From assembly GCA_012031965.1 (NCBI GenBank), contig JAAUSC010000015.1, forward strand, positions 1 to 57,541: a DNA stretch of 57,541 nt. The letters run 5' to 3'. The notes under the pieces are model-generated. The model had not been told where the DNA came from and searched no databases. It was given only the letters and a program-made list of their open reading frames with translations. The DNA comes from Scytonema sp. RU_4_4 (GTDB taxonomy: Bacteria; Cyanobacteriota; Cyanobacteriia; Cyanobacteriales; Nostocaceae). Below, in pieces: positions 1 through 8,429 of this stretch (position 1 is its first letter; the number at the start of each line of letters is the position of its first letter). The position numbers and the translations under genes are program-made.

Positions 1-414
1 ACGGCACGCTGCGCTAACAAGGGCATGCTTTTGACTAAGGAGCAACTGGGGTGGCTTATACTTTGATTAACGTTCAAATTATCCTTAACAATTACCGCTC
101 CGAAAACCTATACAGAACTAGTCAAACCTAGTCAACTGTAAAAAGTCGAAGCGTGCAGACTAAGCGAAAGCTACGATTTTGAGTCATGACACCTATAAAT
201 GAACGCCAGTTTGTAGACGGCAGTCGCTCATGGGGGAAACCCCCAAGACCGCGCTGCCTCCTCTGTCGAAGTGTAGTTAAGTAATCAGCGAACAGGTTTA
301 TAGCTGTAGTGCTGCCTTCATAACAAGCTCTTAAATCATTGTCGTTAGCGTAGCGGAACCTCTTAGGTTCGGCAAACTTTACCCGAAAGGGTTTGGCAGA
401 ATATGCCGAAATTG

Positions 415-440
415 ATAGGTACTGCAAAAGCAGTACCTAT
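415..440. repeat. perfect 11-bp inverted repeat with AAAA loop
   Basis: ATAGGTACTGC (415-425), loop AAAA, GCAGTACCTAT (430-440). The stem is perfect. No T-run follows on plus; on minus the sequence entering the stem is T-rich but the exit is not. It is therefore more likely a repeat than a terminator. Confidence 0.6.
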
Positions 441-511
441 ACAAAACGACCAGAAATGTACAGATGTGTACAGAAAACAAGTTACAGTTTCTAACCCTGT
501 GAAACTGGAAG

Positions 512-541
512 CCTCGGATTTCGCTTACGCAAAGTCCGAGG
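512..541. repeat. hairpin upstream of the Ap4A phosphorylase gene
   Basis: CCTCGGA (512-518) pairs with TCCGAGG (535-541), and an adjoining TTT/AAA extends the stem around a CGCTTACGC loop. It lies about 60 bp before the next gene's start. It could be a 5'-leader structure or a dispersed repeat; the sequence does not decide. Confidence 0.5.
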
Positions 542-601
542 TAGTTCACTTGCTATCAAAGCAAGCTTGAAAAAATCTGGATCGCCATACATACAGTGAC
601 T

Positions 602-1537
602 ATGCAAGAAGAAAAACCAACTATACATGAAGAAATATTACTGAAACCAGGCACTTTATGGAAACGTGTCAAAGAACAAACTGAGTACGCTATACGCTGT
701 GGAGCGTTGCTGACAATACCGACAGAATTTGAGTTCATAGAGCAAGGTGGTGTTAGCTTCTTGATACGAGTTTTATCTAACCTTGCCCGTAAAGATGCAG
801 TTAAGCAAAAACAACAGACACAAACCCCCTCCGGTAAAGAGTTCAATCCTTTTCTTCCTTACGAAGAGGATTTGTTTGTTGCAGATATTTCTCATACACA
901 CTTATGTATCTTAAATAAATTTAACGTTACTGACCATCACCTGCTCATCATTACTCGTGCGTTTGAGGAACAGGAAACTCTACTCACTGTACAAGATTTT
1001 GCCGCAATGTGGGCGTGTCTAGCTGAGTTTGATGGTTTAGTATTTTACAACGGTGGCAAAACTGCAGGTGCGAGTCAGCGACACAAGCATTTGCAATTGG
1101 TTCCAGTTCCACTTATACCGAATGGGTTACAGATACCTATTGAACCTCTGTTTGCATCCGCTCAATTTCAAGACTTTGTTGCCACTCTACCGCAACTTCG
1201 TTTTGTACACGCTTTTACAAAGTTAAATCACGATTGGGTACAATCTCCATTAAAAGCTGCTGAAGTCACACTGGAACACTACCACACTCTGCTACATGCT
1301 GTCGGCTTAAAAAACAGTGAGGAAGCGAGTGGAAGGCAATCTGGTTCTTACAATCTTCTGGCGACAAGAGAATGGATGTTGATTGTACGGCGATCGCAAG
1401 AATCTTTCGAGTCCATTGCTGTCAACTCATTAGGATTTGCAGGTAGCCTTTTCGTACGAAACGAACAACAAATGCAGATTCTCAAAGATCTTGGACCGAT
1501 GACTCTACTTGAGAAGGTCGCTGTAACAATAAAGTAG
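602..1537 (+). CDS. ATP adenylyltransferase / Ap4A phosphorylase (HIT-like superfamily)
   Basis: Predicted to cleave diadenosine tetraphosphate by phosphorolysis to ATP plus ADP, a cytosolic housekeeping reaction. The protein is about 311 residues, near the usual length of class II Ap4A phosphorylases. The HIT-like active-site stretch is visible near residues 158-168 (QRHKHLQLVP), giving the His-x-His-x-Gln arrangement with the catalytic histidine. Start: an ATG at 602 is used; an in-frame GTG at 596 would add two residues, and neither has a clear ribosome site. It stands alone, convergent with the dienelactone hydrolase gene, whose 3' end lies 14 bp away. Family assignment is firm; substrate specificity is inferred. 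Confidence 0.85.
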   Translation: MQEEKPTIHEEILLKPGTLWKRVKEQTEYAIRCGALLTIPTEFEFIEQGGVSFLIRVLSNLARKDAVKQKQQTQTPSGKEFNPFLPYEEDLFVADISHTHLCILNKFNVTDHHLLIITRAFEEQETLLTVQDFAAMWACLAEFDGLVFYNGGKTAGASQRHKHLQLVPVPLIPNGLQIPIEPLFASAQFQDFVATLPQLRFVHAFTKLNHDWVQSPLKAAEVTLEHYHTLLHAVGLKNSEEASGRQSGSYNLLATREWMLIVRRSQESFESIAVNSLGFAGSLFVRNEQQMQILKDLGPMTLLEKVAVTIK

Positions 1538-1551
1538 AATGCGGGATATAC

Positions 1552-2268
1552 TCAAGAACCCAGATGTTTATCAAGGAACTGTGTCAGTTCGCGCCAAGAG
1601 TCTTCCGCCGCCAAGCGGTTGTAGGAAGAACGCTCATGGCAGAAAAACCCATGATCAGCATCACTGTAAACCTTCAACGTGTACTCAATACCTTGTTCCT
1701 TCAACCGGGACTCGATTTGTCTAACGCGTTCGTTAGGAATGAATGGATCGACACCACCGAAGAATAAGTATACAGGCACCGTAATGTTATCCACCGCGTC
1801 GAGCCACTCATCTAGAACCACACCGTAGAAAGGAGCCGCCGCTGCGATTTCGGATGACAACTTGCAAGCGGTGAGAAAGCTCAGTCCGCCGCCCAGACAG
1901 AACCCAGTCACACCAACTTTATCTGGGTAAACATCTGATCGTGACTTAACATAAGCCAACGCCGCCCTAATGTCTTCCTCCACGGGCTTGCCAAAATCGA
2001 GGCGGAACATCATAGCCCTCGCTTGCTCAACCTCGTCGTATCCGAACTTGTTGTTCGGTAACTCGCGATAATAGAGATCCGGCGCGAGCACCACGTAACC
2101 TTCGTTTGCAATCCGGGCTGCTACGTCTCGAATGTGTGACGTTAAGCCAAAGGCTTCCATCAGGAGGAGGACGGCGCTCTTGCGCTCAGTAAGAGCAGGT
2201 GTACACAAGAAGGCGGGCATTTGTCCTGAGGGAGTGGGAATCATGACCTCTGTCTTTTCAATTTGCAT
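1552..2268 (-). CDS. dienelactone hydrolase family protein
   Basis: An alpha/beta hydrolase of about 238 residues with the dienelactone-hydrolase signature. The nucleophile elbow GFCLGGG (Cys near residue 124), a GGVDPF aspartate and a DADHGFF histidine make the Cys-Asp-His triad. Family members open lactone rings or cleave small esters; the physiological substrate in cyanobacteria is not known from sequence. Start: ATG at 2268 is preferred because GGGGGTG, close to an ideal ribosome site, sits just upstream; an in-frame ATG at 2283 would add five residues. It is just upstream of recN on the same strand order (recN ends 38 bp beyond its start), probably transcribed separately. Confidence 0.88.
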   Translation of the reverse strand: MQIEKTEVMIPTPSGQMPAFLCTPALTERKSAVLLLMEAFGLTSHIRDVAARIANEGYVVLAPDLYYRELPNNKFGYDEVEQARAMMFRLDFGKPVEEDIRAALAYVKSRSDVYPDKVGVTGFCLGGGLSFLTACKLSSEIAAAAPFYGVVLDEWLDAVDNITVPVYLFFGGVDPFIPNERVRQIESRLKEQGIEYTLKVYSDADHGFFCHERSSYNRLAAEDSWRELTQFLDKHLGS

Positions 2269-2305
2269 CTTTTTCACCCCCATTGGGCTAAATGTCAGTT
2301 CATGT

Positions 2306-4048
2306 TCATTTTTTTTGACGATGATCAGCTGCTTGCGTTAACAAAGACTCAGCAAAAGCCATTGCTTCCTGCGCGGACTTCCCACCAGCTAACTGTGCGA
2401 GTTCTTCTCGACGCTTGTTTAAATTATCCAAGGTTGTGACTCGCACAACAGTACGCTGTTCGGGATGTCCGTTGTTTGTTTTATGACTTTGAGCGGTCGT
2501 GATCACTTGCTTATCAACCCGGAAATGTCGGTCTGCCATTGCTGCAACTAAGGGTTGGTGTGTGACACACAATACTTGAGAAGTTTGACCTAATTGATGT
2601 AATTTTTCCGCAATTGCCTGCGCTACGCGTCCGGAAACTCCAACGTCAATTTCGTCAAACACCAGTGTTGCACTATCATCAGCTTGAGAAAAACAAGCTT
2701 TGAGCGCTAATAAGAAGCGGCTCATTTCACCACCTGAAGCAATTTCTGTTAAAGGTTGCAGTGGTTCTCCTGGGTTAGGACTAAACAAAAAGGTAATTTT
2801 ATCTGCTCCTGCTGCAGTTGGGGAAGTCGGTACAATCTCAACTTGAAATTTTACTTTTTCCATTGCCAAAGGTTTCAGTTCTCTGATGAGTTCTGCTTCT
2901 AAAGCAATAGCGGTGGAGCGCCGCAGACGAGTTAACTCCTGACAAACTTGAGTCAGCTTTTCCAAACATGCTTTTTCTTGTTGTTCCAGACTTTCAATTG
3001 ATTGGTCGCTATCATTAAGTTGGGCCAATTCTCCTTGAATGCGCTGGTAATAAGTTATGACTTCTGTCAGTGTCGGACCATATTTGCGACAAATTGGCTT
3101 TAATTCCTGAATACGCTCTTCGACTTCCTCTAAACGCTGCGGATCAGCTTCTAAACTTTCCCCATAGGTATTAATTTGTCGTGCAACTTCTGCTAAAGTT
3201 GCTTGAGCATCTCTTACCATATCCAACAGCGGTTGCAGTTGGGTATCGTATTCTACCATGTCGCTCAATGTCGCTTCACTGTCTCCTAATAAGTCTGCTG
3301 CCGCTGGAGTTTCATCATCATTTTGGTACAAAGCCTGGTAAACTTTGTAACTCATCTGTTGTAGCTCGACGACATGATTGAGGCGTTCTCGTTCTTGTAA
3401 AAGTTTTTCTAATTCATCAGGTTCGCTGAGATTCGCGGCTTTGAGTTCCTGTACTTGATATGTTAGTAAGTCGAGTTGTTGCAGGCGATCGCGTTCTGAT
3501 GTCCGGCGTTTTTCTAATAAAATTCGTGCTTTTTGATACTCTGCAAAGTCAAAGGCGACAAGCTGTCGCTGCTGCATGAGGGAGTCGCCACCGTACATAT
3601 CTAACCAGTCGCGGACTTGAGCAGATTGTCCCACTTGTACAGTTTGTCCTTGAGCAGTGATTTCCACCAAGCGTTCCCTGAGTCCTGACATCACCTGTCG
3701 ATTAACCAATATTCCATTAACGCGTGATCGACTACGAATATTAGTTGTAGTCACTGCAATTTCTCGGCTAATAATTATAGAATTATCTTCGATTAAATCT
3801 ATTTCTTGTTCGCTCAAAGTCGCGGCTAATGCTGAGTTACAGCTAAACGTCGCTTCTACCATTGCCCGAGTTGTACCAGTACGAATGACACGACTGGAGA
3901 CTTTACCACCCAAGACAGCATCAATCGCATCTAATATAATCGACTTTCCAGCGCCGGTTTCCCCTGTCAAAACATTGAGTCCAGCGCCAAATTCCAGTTC
4001 TAATTGGTCAATAAGGGCAAAGTTTTCTATTCGCAATAGAGACAACAT
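2306..4048 (-). CDS. recN: DNA repair protein RecN
   Basis: SMC-like ATPase of double-strand-break repair, 580 residues. The N-terminal half has Walker A (GETGAGKS) after the canonical opening MLSLLRIENFALIDQ. The long middle is helical and charged, as expected for the coiled-coil arms. The C-terminal half has the signature IASGGEMSRF and Walker B TLVFDEIDVGVSG. Start: the frame is open 27 codons further, but the family begins at MLSLLRIENFAL, and this ATG is preceded by GGAG about 11 bases upstream, so 4048 is chosen. It is divergent from the ABC1 kinase gene. Nothing looks unusual. Confidence 0.95.
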   Translation of the reverse strand: MLSLLRIENFALIDQLELEFGAGLNVLTGETGAGKSIILDAIDAVLGGKVSSRVIRTGTTRAMVEATFSCNSALAATLSEQEIDLIEDNSIIISREIAVTTTNIRSRSRVNGILVNRQVMSGLRERLVEITAQGQTVQVGQSAQVRDWLDMYGGDSLMQQRQLVAFDFAEYQKARILLEKRRTSERDRLQQLDLLTYQVQELKAANLSEPDELEKLLQERERLNHVVELQQMSYKVYQALYQNDDETPAAADLLGDSEATLSDMVEYDTQLQPLLDMVRDAQATLAEVARQINTYGESLEADPQRLEEVEERIQELKPICRKYGPTLTEVITYYQRIQGELAQLNDSDQSIESLEQQEKACLEKLTQVCQELTRLRRSTAIALEAELIRELKPLAMEKVKFQVEIVPTSPTAAGADKITFLFSPNPGEPLQPLTEIASGGEMSRFLLALKACFSQADDSATLVFDEIDVGVSGRVAQAIAEKLHQLGQTSQVLCVTHQPLVAAMADRHFRVDKQVITTAQSHKTNNGHPEQRTVVRVTTLDNLNKRREELAQLAGGKSAQEAMAFAESLLTQAADHRQKK

Positions 4049-4260
4049 TAAGTGAAATTCTCCGTGAGGACAGACGCCGGATTCTTTTGAGTTGTGGGAG
4101 ACTAGAAATGAACGGTTAGCAGTTAGCAATACCTCATACTATTGGACTAGTATGACTTTTTGAAGTGTACCAAATTTAGTTTAGTTCGACTTGAGTGTAA
4201 ATTCTGCTGACGATAGAGTTCCTAAATTGAAAAATAAATCATAAGTGACTAAGAAAGAAT

Positions 4261-4292
<32 letters not shown>

Positions 4293-4408
4293 AATGAATT
4301 CTGTACGATTGGTCTGACTATTTCCTGTCTCTTCATAAAATTTACATCTTTGTATGACAAATTGTTACAATTATTAACATAACAACTCTGATGCTGTGGT
4401 AAAGCTAC

Positions 4409-6472
4409 ATGAATGCTAAGACAGTTCCCCCTACTTCCCAACAAATGAAGCAAGACACTCATGTGAATGAGTTTGCCAATTCACGCAAACTTTCCAATCC
4501 TGAGCGAGTACCTGAAAATCGTGCGCTTGTTCAAGTTATTAGTAGCTTACCAGACTCAGAGGAAACCCAAGAAAGTAAGGTGCTGGTTGCGACAAAAACT
4601 GAGTCTGAAGCAATACATTACAATCCGCAGGAGATAGAGGCGCATTACCAAAAAAGACCCCTGCAAGTTTTGCGGCGCATTATCACAGTTTTGACATCAA
4701 CCATGACTTTTGCAGTGGGGTTATGGTGGGATAGCAAGCGGGGAGTTGTCGTCAAAAATGACCAAAGGCGAGCAGCTGGGCTGCGAGAACTGTTGACCAG
4801 ATTGGGACCAGCTTACATCAAAATTGGACAAGCTTTGTCCACTCGACCGGATCTCGTTCCTCCTGTTTATCTGGAAGAATTGACTCAACTGCAAGACAAG
4901 TTACCAGCTTTTCCTAACGAAATTGCCTATCAGTTTATTGAGGAAGAGTTAGGGTTACCTCCTCAGAAGATTTACGTTGAACTCTCTGCTGAACCAATTG
5001 CTGCTGCTTCCTTGGGTCAAGTCTACAAGGGGAAGCTGAGTTCTGGTGAAGAAGTTGCTGTTAAAGTCCAACGTCCCGACTTGAGAGAGCGCATTACCAT
5101 TGATTTGTATATCCTACGCAAACTCGCTGCATGGGCGAAGAAAAAAGTTAAACGGGTGCGGAGTGACCTTGTTGGTATTCTTGATGAATTAGGCGATCGC
5201 ATCTTTGAAGAGATGGATTACATTCATGAGGGACAGAACGCTGAGCGCTTCTATCAGCTTTATGGTCACATGAAAGATGTTTACGTGCCAAAAATCTACT
5301 GGGAATACACCAATCGTCGTGTCTTAACAATGGAGTGGATTAATGGCGTTAAGTTAACCCAGACAGAAGAACTTCGCGTCTTAGGTATAAATGCTCGGTA
5401 CTTGATTGAAGTCGGCGTACAATGTTCGCTACGCCAGTTGCTGGAACATGGATTTTTCCACGCGGATCCTCACCCAGGTAATTTATTAGCGACATTCGAT
5501 GGTCAATTGGCTTATCTCGACTTTGGAATGATGAGCGAGATTCAGCCACCGCAGCGCTATGGTTTGATTGAAGCAATTGTTCACGTTGTCAACCGCGATT
5601 TTGAAGGCTTGGCAAAAGACTACGTAAAGTTAGATTTTTTATCTCCAGAAACAGATTTAACACCAATTATTCCAGCTTTTGGCAACGTATTTGCTGATGC
5701 TCAAGGAGCCAGTGTTGCTGAATTGAACATCAAAAGCATCACTGATGACCTCTCAGCTTTGATGTATGAATATCCCTTTCGCGTACCACCATACTACGCT
5801 CTAATTATTCGTTCTTTGGTGACTTTAGAAGGAATTGCGATCTATATTGATCCGAACTTCAAAGTCCTCAGCGAAGCTTATCCCTATGTTGCTAAACGCC
5901 TGTTAACCGATCCAGCGCCGGAATTAAGAGCATCCTTGCAAGATTTGCTGTTTAAAGAAGATAGATTTCGCTGGAATCGTTTAGAAAATTTGTTACGTAA
6001 TGCTCGTAATAGTCAAGATTATGACTTTAACTTAGTTACAAATCAAGCAGTAGACTTTTTGTCTTCCGAACGCGGCGCTTTTATTCGAGACAAACTGGTT
6101 GATGAAATTGTCAAAGGATTCGATGCTTTAACAAAAAATGTTTTGCATAACTTTACTTACTTGCTGCGGGAAAGAGTTGGGATAACAGCAGTCAATGAAA
6201 CTCCTGCTGCTACCATCGAACAACAACAAACCTTGGATCATATCCTACGTATTTTGAATATTCTCCAAGAAACCCGTGGTTTTGACCCAACACAAATCGC
6301 ACCTCAAATTGCTCAGTTATTATTCAATCCAGGAGTACAGCTTTTGGGTCAACAAGTCGCCAACCAGTTGGTGCAGAAAGCCGTTGCAAGGTTAATTCGG
6401 CAACTATTAGTATCAACAGAAGTGGATAGCGTTGAAGATAGTAATTTAGGTCAGTCTAGAAGGTTATCTTGA
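4409..6472 (+). CDS. ABC1/UbiB-family atypical protein kinase
   Basis: A 687-residue member of the ABC1K (AarF/UbiB) family. The family motifs are visible: the KxGQ-type segment (YIKIGQALSTRPDL) near residue 135, the alanine-rich nucleotide loop AAASLGQVYKG near 200, the VAIK-type lysine in VAVKVQRP, the HADPHPGN catalytic segment near 350 and YLDFGMM as the DFG equivalent. The first ~90 residues are a poorly conserved polar extension. The C-terminal ~150 residues lie beyond the kinase core. Cyanobacterial and plastid homologues influence quinone/prenyl-lipid metabolism; the exact role here is inferred. Single gene, followed by a heptamer array. Confidence 0.92.
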   Translation: MNAKTVPPTSQQMKQDTHVNEFANSRKLSNPERVPENRALVQVISSLPDSEETQESKVLVATKTESEAIHYNPQEIEAHYQKRPLQVLRRIITVLTSTMTFAVGLWWDSKRGVVVKNDQRRAAGLRELLTRLGPAYIKIGQALSTRPDLVPPVYLEELTQLQDKLPAFPNEIAYQFIEEELGLPPQKIYVELSAEPIAAASLGQVYKGKLSSGEEVAVKVQRPDLRERITIDLYILRKLAAWAKKKVKRVRSDLVGILDELGDRIFEEMDYIHEGQNAERFYQLYGHMKDVYVPKIYWEYTNRRVLTMEWINGVKLTQTEELRVLGINARYLIEVGVQCSLRQLLEHGFFHADPHPGNLLATFDGQLAYLDFGMMSEIQPPQRYGLIEAIVHVVNRDFEGLAKDYVKLDFLSPETDLTPIIPAFGNVFADAQGASVAELNIKSITDDLSALMYEYPFRVPPYYALIIRSLVTLEGIAIYIDPNFKVLSEAYPYVAKRLLTDPAPELRASLQDLLFKEDRFRWNRLENLLRNARNSQDYDFNLVTNQAVDFLSSERGAFIRDKLVDEIVKGFDALTKNVLHNFTYLLRERVGITAVNETPAATIEQQQTLDHILRILNILQETRGFDPTQIAPQIAQLLFNPGVQLLGQQVANQLVQKAVARLIRQLLVSTEVDSVEDSNLGQSRRLS

Positions 6473-6573
6473 TAAGTTATCTTTACCTCCTACAAGAGTA
6501 TAGCTCTGGTTTCTTTGATCAGATTTAGCCAAATGACAGCTTGAATACATGTCAAAACTAATAACTAATAACC

Positions 6574-6645
6574 AATGACTAATGACTAATGACTAATGAC
6601 TAATGACTAATGACTAATGACTAATGACTAATGACTAATGACTAA
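6574..6645. repeat. short tandem heptamer repeat (AATGACT)x10
   Basis: Ten uninterrupted copies of AATGACT just downstream of the ABC1 kinase gene. It is the longest heptamer array in the window. Two further units of the same heptamer occur at about 16695-16708 between ctaD and ctaC. Confidence 0.92.
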
Positions 6646-6672
6646 ATCGGCATTTTGGCAACTGCACCAATT

Positions 6673-6700
6673 TTGTGAGCAGTATTGTTGGTGTTAATAC
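6673..6700 (+). promoter_or_regulatory. candidate promoter for the small RNA
   Basis: TTGTGA (6673-6678), a 16-base spacer, then TAATAC (6695-6700) form a plausible sigma-70-type promoter placing a start near 6707. This is pattern-based only. Confidence 0.4.
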
Positions 6701-6706
6701 GTTCTT

Positions 6707-6825
6707 GCACAAAAAATGACACAGCACAAGACTCAAACCTCCTCTGAACGATTAGCTACTGGGTCTTGTACTGCACGACACCTGTCGTGATATCCCCTAG
6801 GTGATAGCCTAGGGGATTTTTCTTT
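6707..6825 (+). ncRNA. candidate small regulatory RNA
   Basis: A compact ~119-nt unit between protein genes. A candidate promoter ends at 6700. Stem 1 pairs CAG+ACAAGAC (6722-6732) with GTCTTGT+CTG (6763-6773) and encloses a ~30-nt loop containing CCTCCTCT (6738-6745), complementary to a Shine-Dalgarno core. Stem 2 is CACGAC-ACCT-GTCGTG (6774-6789). It ends in a strong terminator (6792-6825). Unpaired CCUCC-type motifs are the business end of cyanobacterial sRNAs such as the Yfr families. I cannot assign it to one from memory. It could instead be a leader of the next gene, but the terminator lies ~105 bp before that gene. Confidence 0.5.
6792..6825 (+). terminator. rho-independent terminator
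   Basis: Perfect 10-bp stem ATCCCCTAGG / CCTAGGGGAT with a 6-nt loop (TGATAG), running into TTTTTCTTT. It ends the candidate small RNA. Confidence 0.85.
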
Positions 6826-6929
6826 GAAAAATTATCACTAACAAATCAATTAAAAGTTATAAATATGTAAGAGGAACGGACTCAGTTAATCTAGAGTCTA
6901 ATATCTACGGCAAATAGCAGTTGAGAAAA

Positions 6930-7310
6930 ATGAAAGCTTTTACTATCATGACATGCCTAGGAGTCGTTGGAGTAACAGTCTTGGGTATGGCAATGGCGAA
7001 CACAAATCCTAATCAGACCAAATATGAAGATTATGCAGTACAAAGACTGACCGAGTACTTGCAAAGCAATGTCTGCAAGAAAAGTCCAAATTTATTTGAA
7101 AATTTCATACACTGGAATTGCGATAAACTGCTAGAAGCCGCAAATCCGCGTATGAAGGAAATTATCTCCTTGAGTACAGAAAAACAAGATTTCATTATTT
7201 TTAGTATTTACCGTACAGATTTAAAACTTAATGATTTGGTACCTTCTTATCAATTTGAAACGGTAGGAGCATTTGACAATTTCTATACGTACAGTGCCCA
7301 AAAGCAATAG
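6930..7310 (+). CDS. DUF4359-type small secreted/periplasmic protein
   Basis: A 126-residue protein beginning with a short positively charged start and a hydrophobic stretch (AFTIMTCLGVVGVTVLGMAMA), consistent with a signal peptide or membrane anchor. The rest is soluble and polar with two cysteines (VCKK, WNCDK). The pattern fits the DUF4359 family of cyanobacteria, whose function is unknown. Start: ATG 6930; an in-frame TTG at 6921 is less likely. It lies alone downstream of the small-RNA terminator. Confidence 0.7.
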   Translation: MKAFTIMTCLGVVGVTVLGMAMANTNPNQTKYEDYAVQRLTEYLQSNVCKKSPNLFENFIHWNCDKLLEAANPRMKEIISLSTEKQDFIIFSIYRTDLKLNDLVPSYQFETVGAFDNFYTYSAQKQ

Positions 7311-7498
7311 CTTGCCCAAAAATAATAACAACTTTGGATAGAGCTACTCAGATAGTAAGTCTTTCCCAGGATGAAGGTTTCAGCAAGCTGTCACAACTAA
7401 CATTTTTTAAAGGTGTACAACATTTCCAGATTTCAAGAGTTTCATTCATGAACTCTTGTGAAACTGGAACAAAAACTTATTAAAGAAGGAGAAGAATT

Positions 7499-8182
7499 GT
7501 GTTTTTTCATAAGAAAGAAACAATTCAACCTGTTAAGATTGCTGATCCAAATCCACGTTTTGCTCAACTGCTTCTAGAACAGTTTGGTGGTGCTACAGGT
7601 GAATTAACAGCAGCTTTGCAATACTGGACGCAGTCCTTTCACTGCGAAAATCCTGGAATTCGGGATATGTTGCAAGATATTGCTCTTGAAGAGTTTAGCC
7701 ATTTAGAAATGGTTGGTAGACTTATCGAAAGCCATACCAAAAATATTGACCAAACTGAAGCTTATAAAAGTACCTTGTTTGCTGTGCGGGGTGTGGGACC
7801 TCACTTACTAGATAGTCAAGGTCAAGCTTGGTCAGCAAGCTATGTCAATGAAGGTGGTGACGTAGTGCGCGATTTGCGTGCTGACATTGCTGCTGAAGCT
7901 GGCGCACGTCAAACTTATGAAGCATTGATTAAGCTAGCTCCTGATGAGGAAACCAAACAGGTACTTGTTCATCTTCTGACGCGGGAAGTATCTCATACCC
8001 AAATGTTCATGAAGGCGCTTGATTCTTTAGGTAAGTTAACTGAGCCATTCTTCGGTAGTATCCAACCCGATAGCACTGTAGACATTTACTACAACTTATC
8101 TACTAACGGTAAGGATGAGCGCGGTCCTTGGAATTCGGAACCCACTTTCCGTTACATTGCTGACCCACTTGCAGAAAAGTAG
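7499..8182 (+). CDS. manganese catalase family protein
   Basis: A ferritin-like di-manganese protein of 227 residues, predicted to disproportionate hydrogen peroxide. Metal ligands typical of the family are in place: Glu35 (GELTAALQYW), Glu65 and His68 (EEFSHLE), Glu133 (AAEAGARQTYE) and Glu163/His166 (REVSHTQMF). Start is GTG at 7499, supported by AAGGAG seven bases upstream. Shorter than the ~270-300 residues of many manganese catalases, because it lacks a long C-terminal tail, as in several cyanobacterial homologues. Monocistronic, followed by a hairpin at 8233-8257. Confidence 0.88.
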   Translation: MFFHKKETIQPVKIADPNPRFAQLLLEQFGGATGELTAALQYWTQSFHCENPGIRDMLQDIALEEFSHLEMVGRLIESHTKNIDQTEAYKSTLFAVRGVGPHLLDSQGQAWSASYVNEGGDVVRDLRADIAAEAGARQTYEALIKLAPDEETKQVLVHLLTREVSHTQMFMKALDSLGKLTEPFFGSIQPDSTVDIYYNLSTNGKDERGPWNSEPTFRYIADPLAEK

Positions 8183-8232
8183 GTTGAGAAATCAACCACC
8201 ATCTGACAATATTTTTAATGAAGCGCTACAAC

Positions 8233-8257
8233 AGCCAGGAAACCACAGTTCCTGGCT
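8233..8257 (+). terminator. hairpin, possible terminator of the manganese catalase gene
   Basis: AGCCAGGAA (8233-8241) pairs perfectly with TTCCTGGCT (8249-8257) around a 7-nt loop, about 50 bp past the stop. There is no strong T-run, so termination is only likely. Confidence 0.55.
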
Positions 8258-8295
8258 AATAGCCATTTAAATTGATCTAATATCAACTTACGTTA

Positions 8296-8325
8296 TATAG
8301 CGATTCTCATTTGGATCAAGTACAA
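8296..8325. repeat. dispersed repeat copy (TATAGCGATTCTCAT type)
   Basis: The segment beginning TATAGCGATTCTCAT is repeated with about three mismatches over ~30 bp at 27378-27407. It lies in the intergenic region before the chelatase gene. Confidence 0.6.
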
Positions 8326-8429
8326 GTTCATCTGCGTCCAAAGCTCGTCGAGGATGCGGTTCCTTAATTTTTTGATGTATTTCACCCAACTGAAAACTGC
8401 TATATTTAGTGAAACGAAACATTTGAGTC

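Larger units (their letters stand above)
1..595. other. gene-free left end with two hairpins and dispersed-repeat fragments
   Basis: I see no convincing gene here. A 99-codon open frame on minus (128-427) is made partly of repeat-type sequence and looks spurious. The stretch holds two clear inverted repeats (415-440 and 512-541). At 339-355 there is a 17-bp segment (TTGTCGTTAGCGTAGCG) whose reverse complement recurs at 13922-13938, consistent with a short dispersed repeat. Confidence 0.5.

Noticed and set aside
128-427. Minus-strand 99-aa open frame as a gene
   Set aside because: Built partly of repeat sequence, with low-information composition, no ribosome site and no recognisable family.
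6574-6645. Tandem array as CRISPR
   Set aside because: Units are 7 bp with no spacers; STRR type. No cas genes are in the window.
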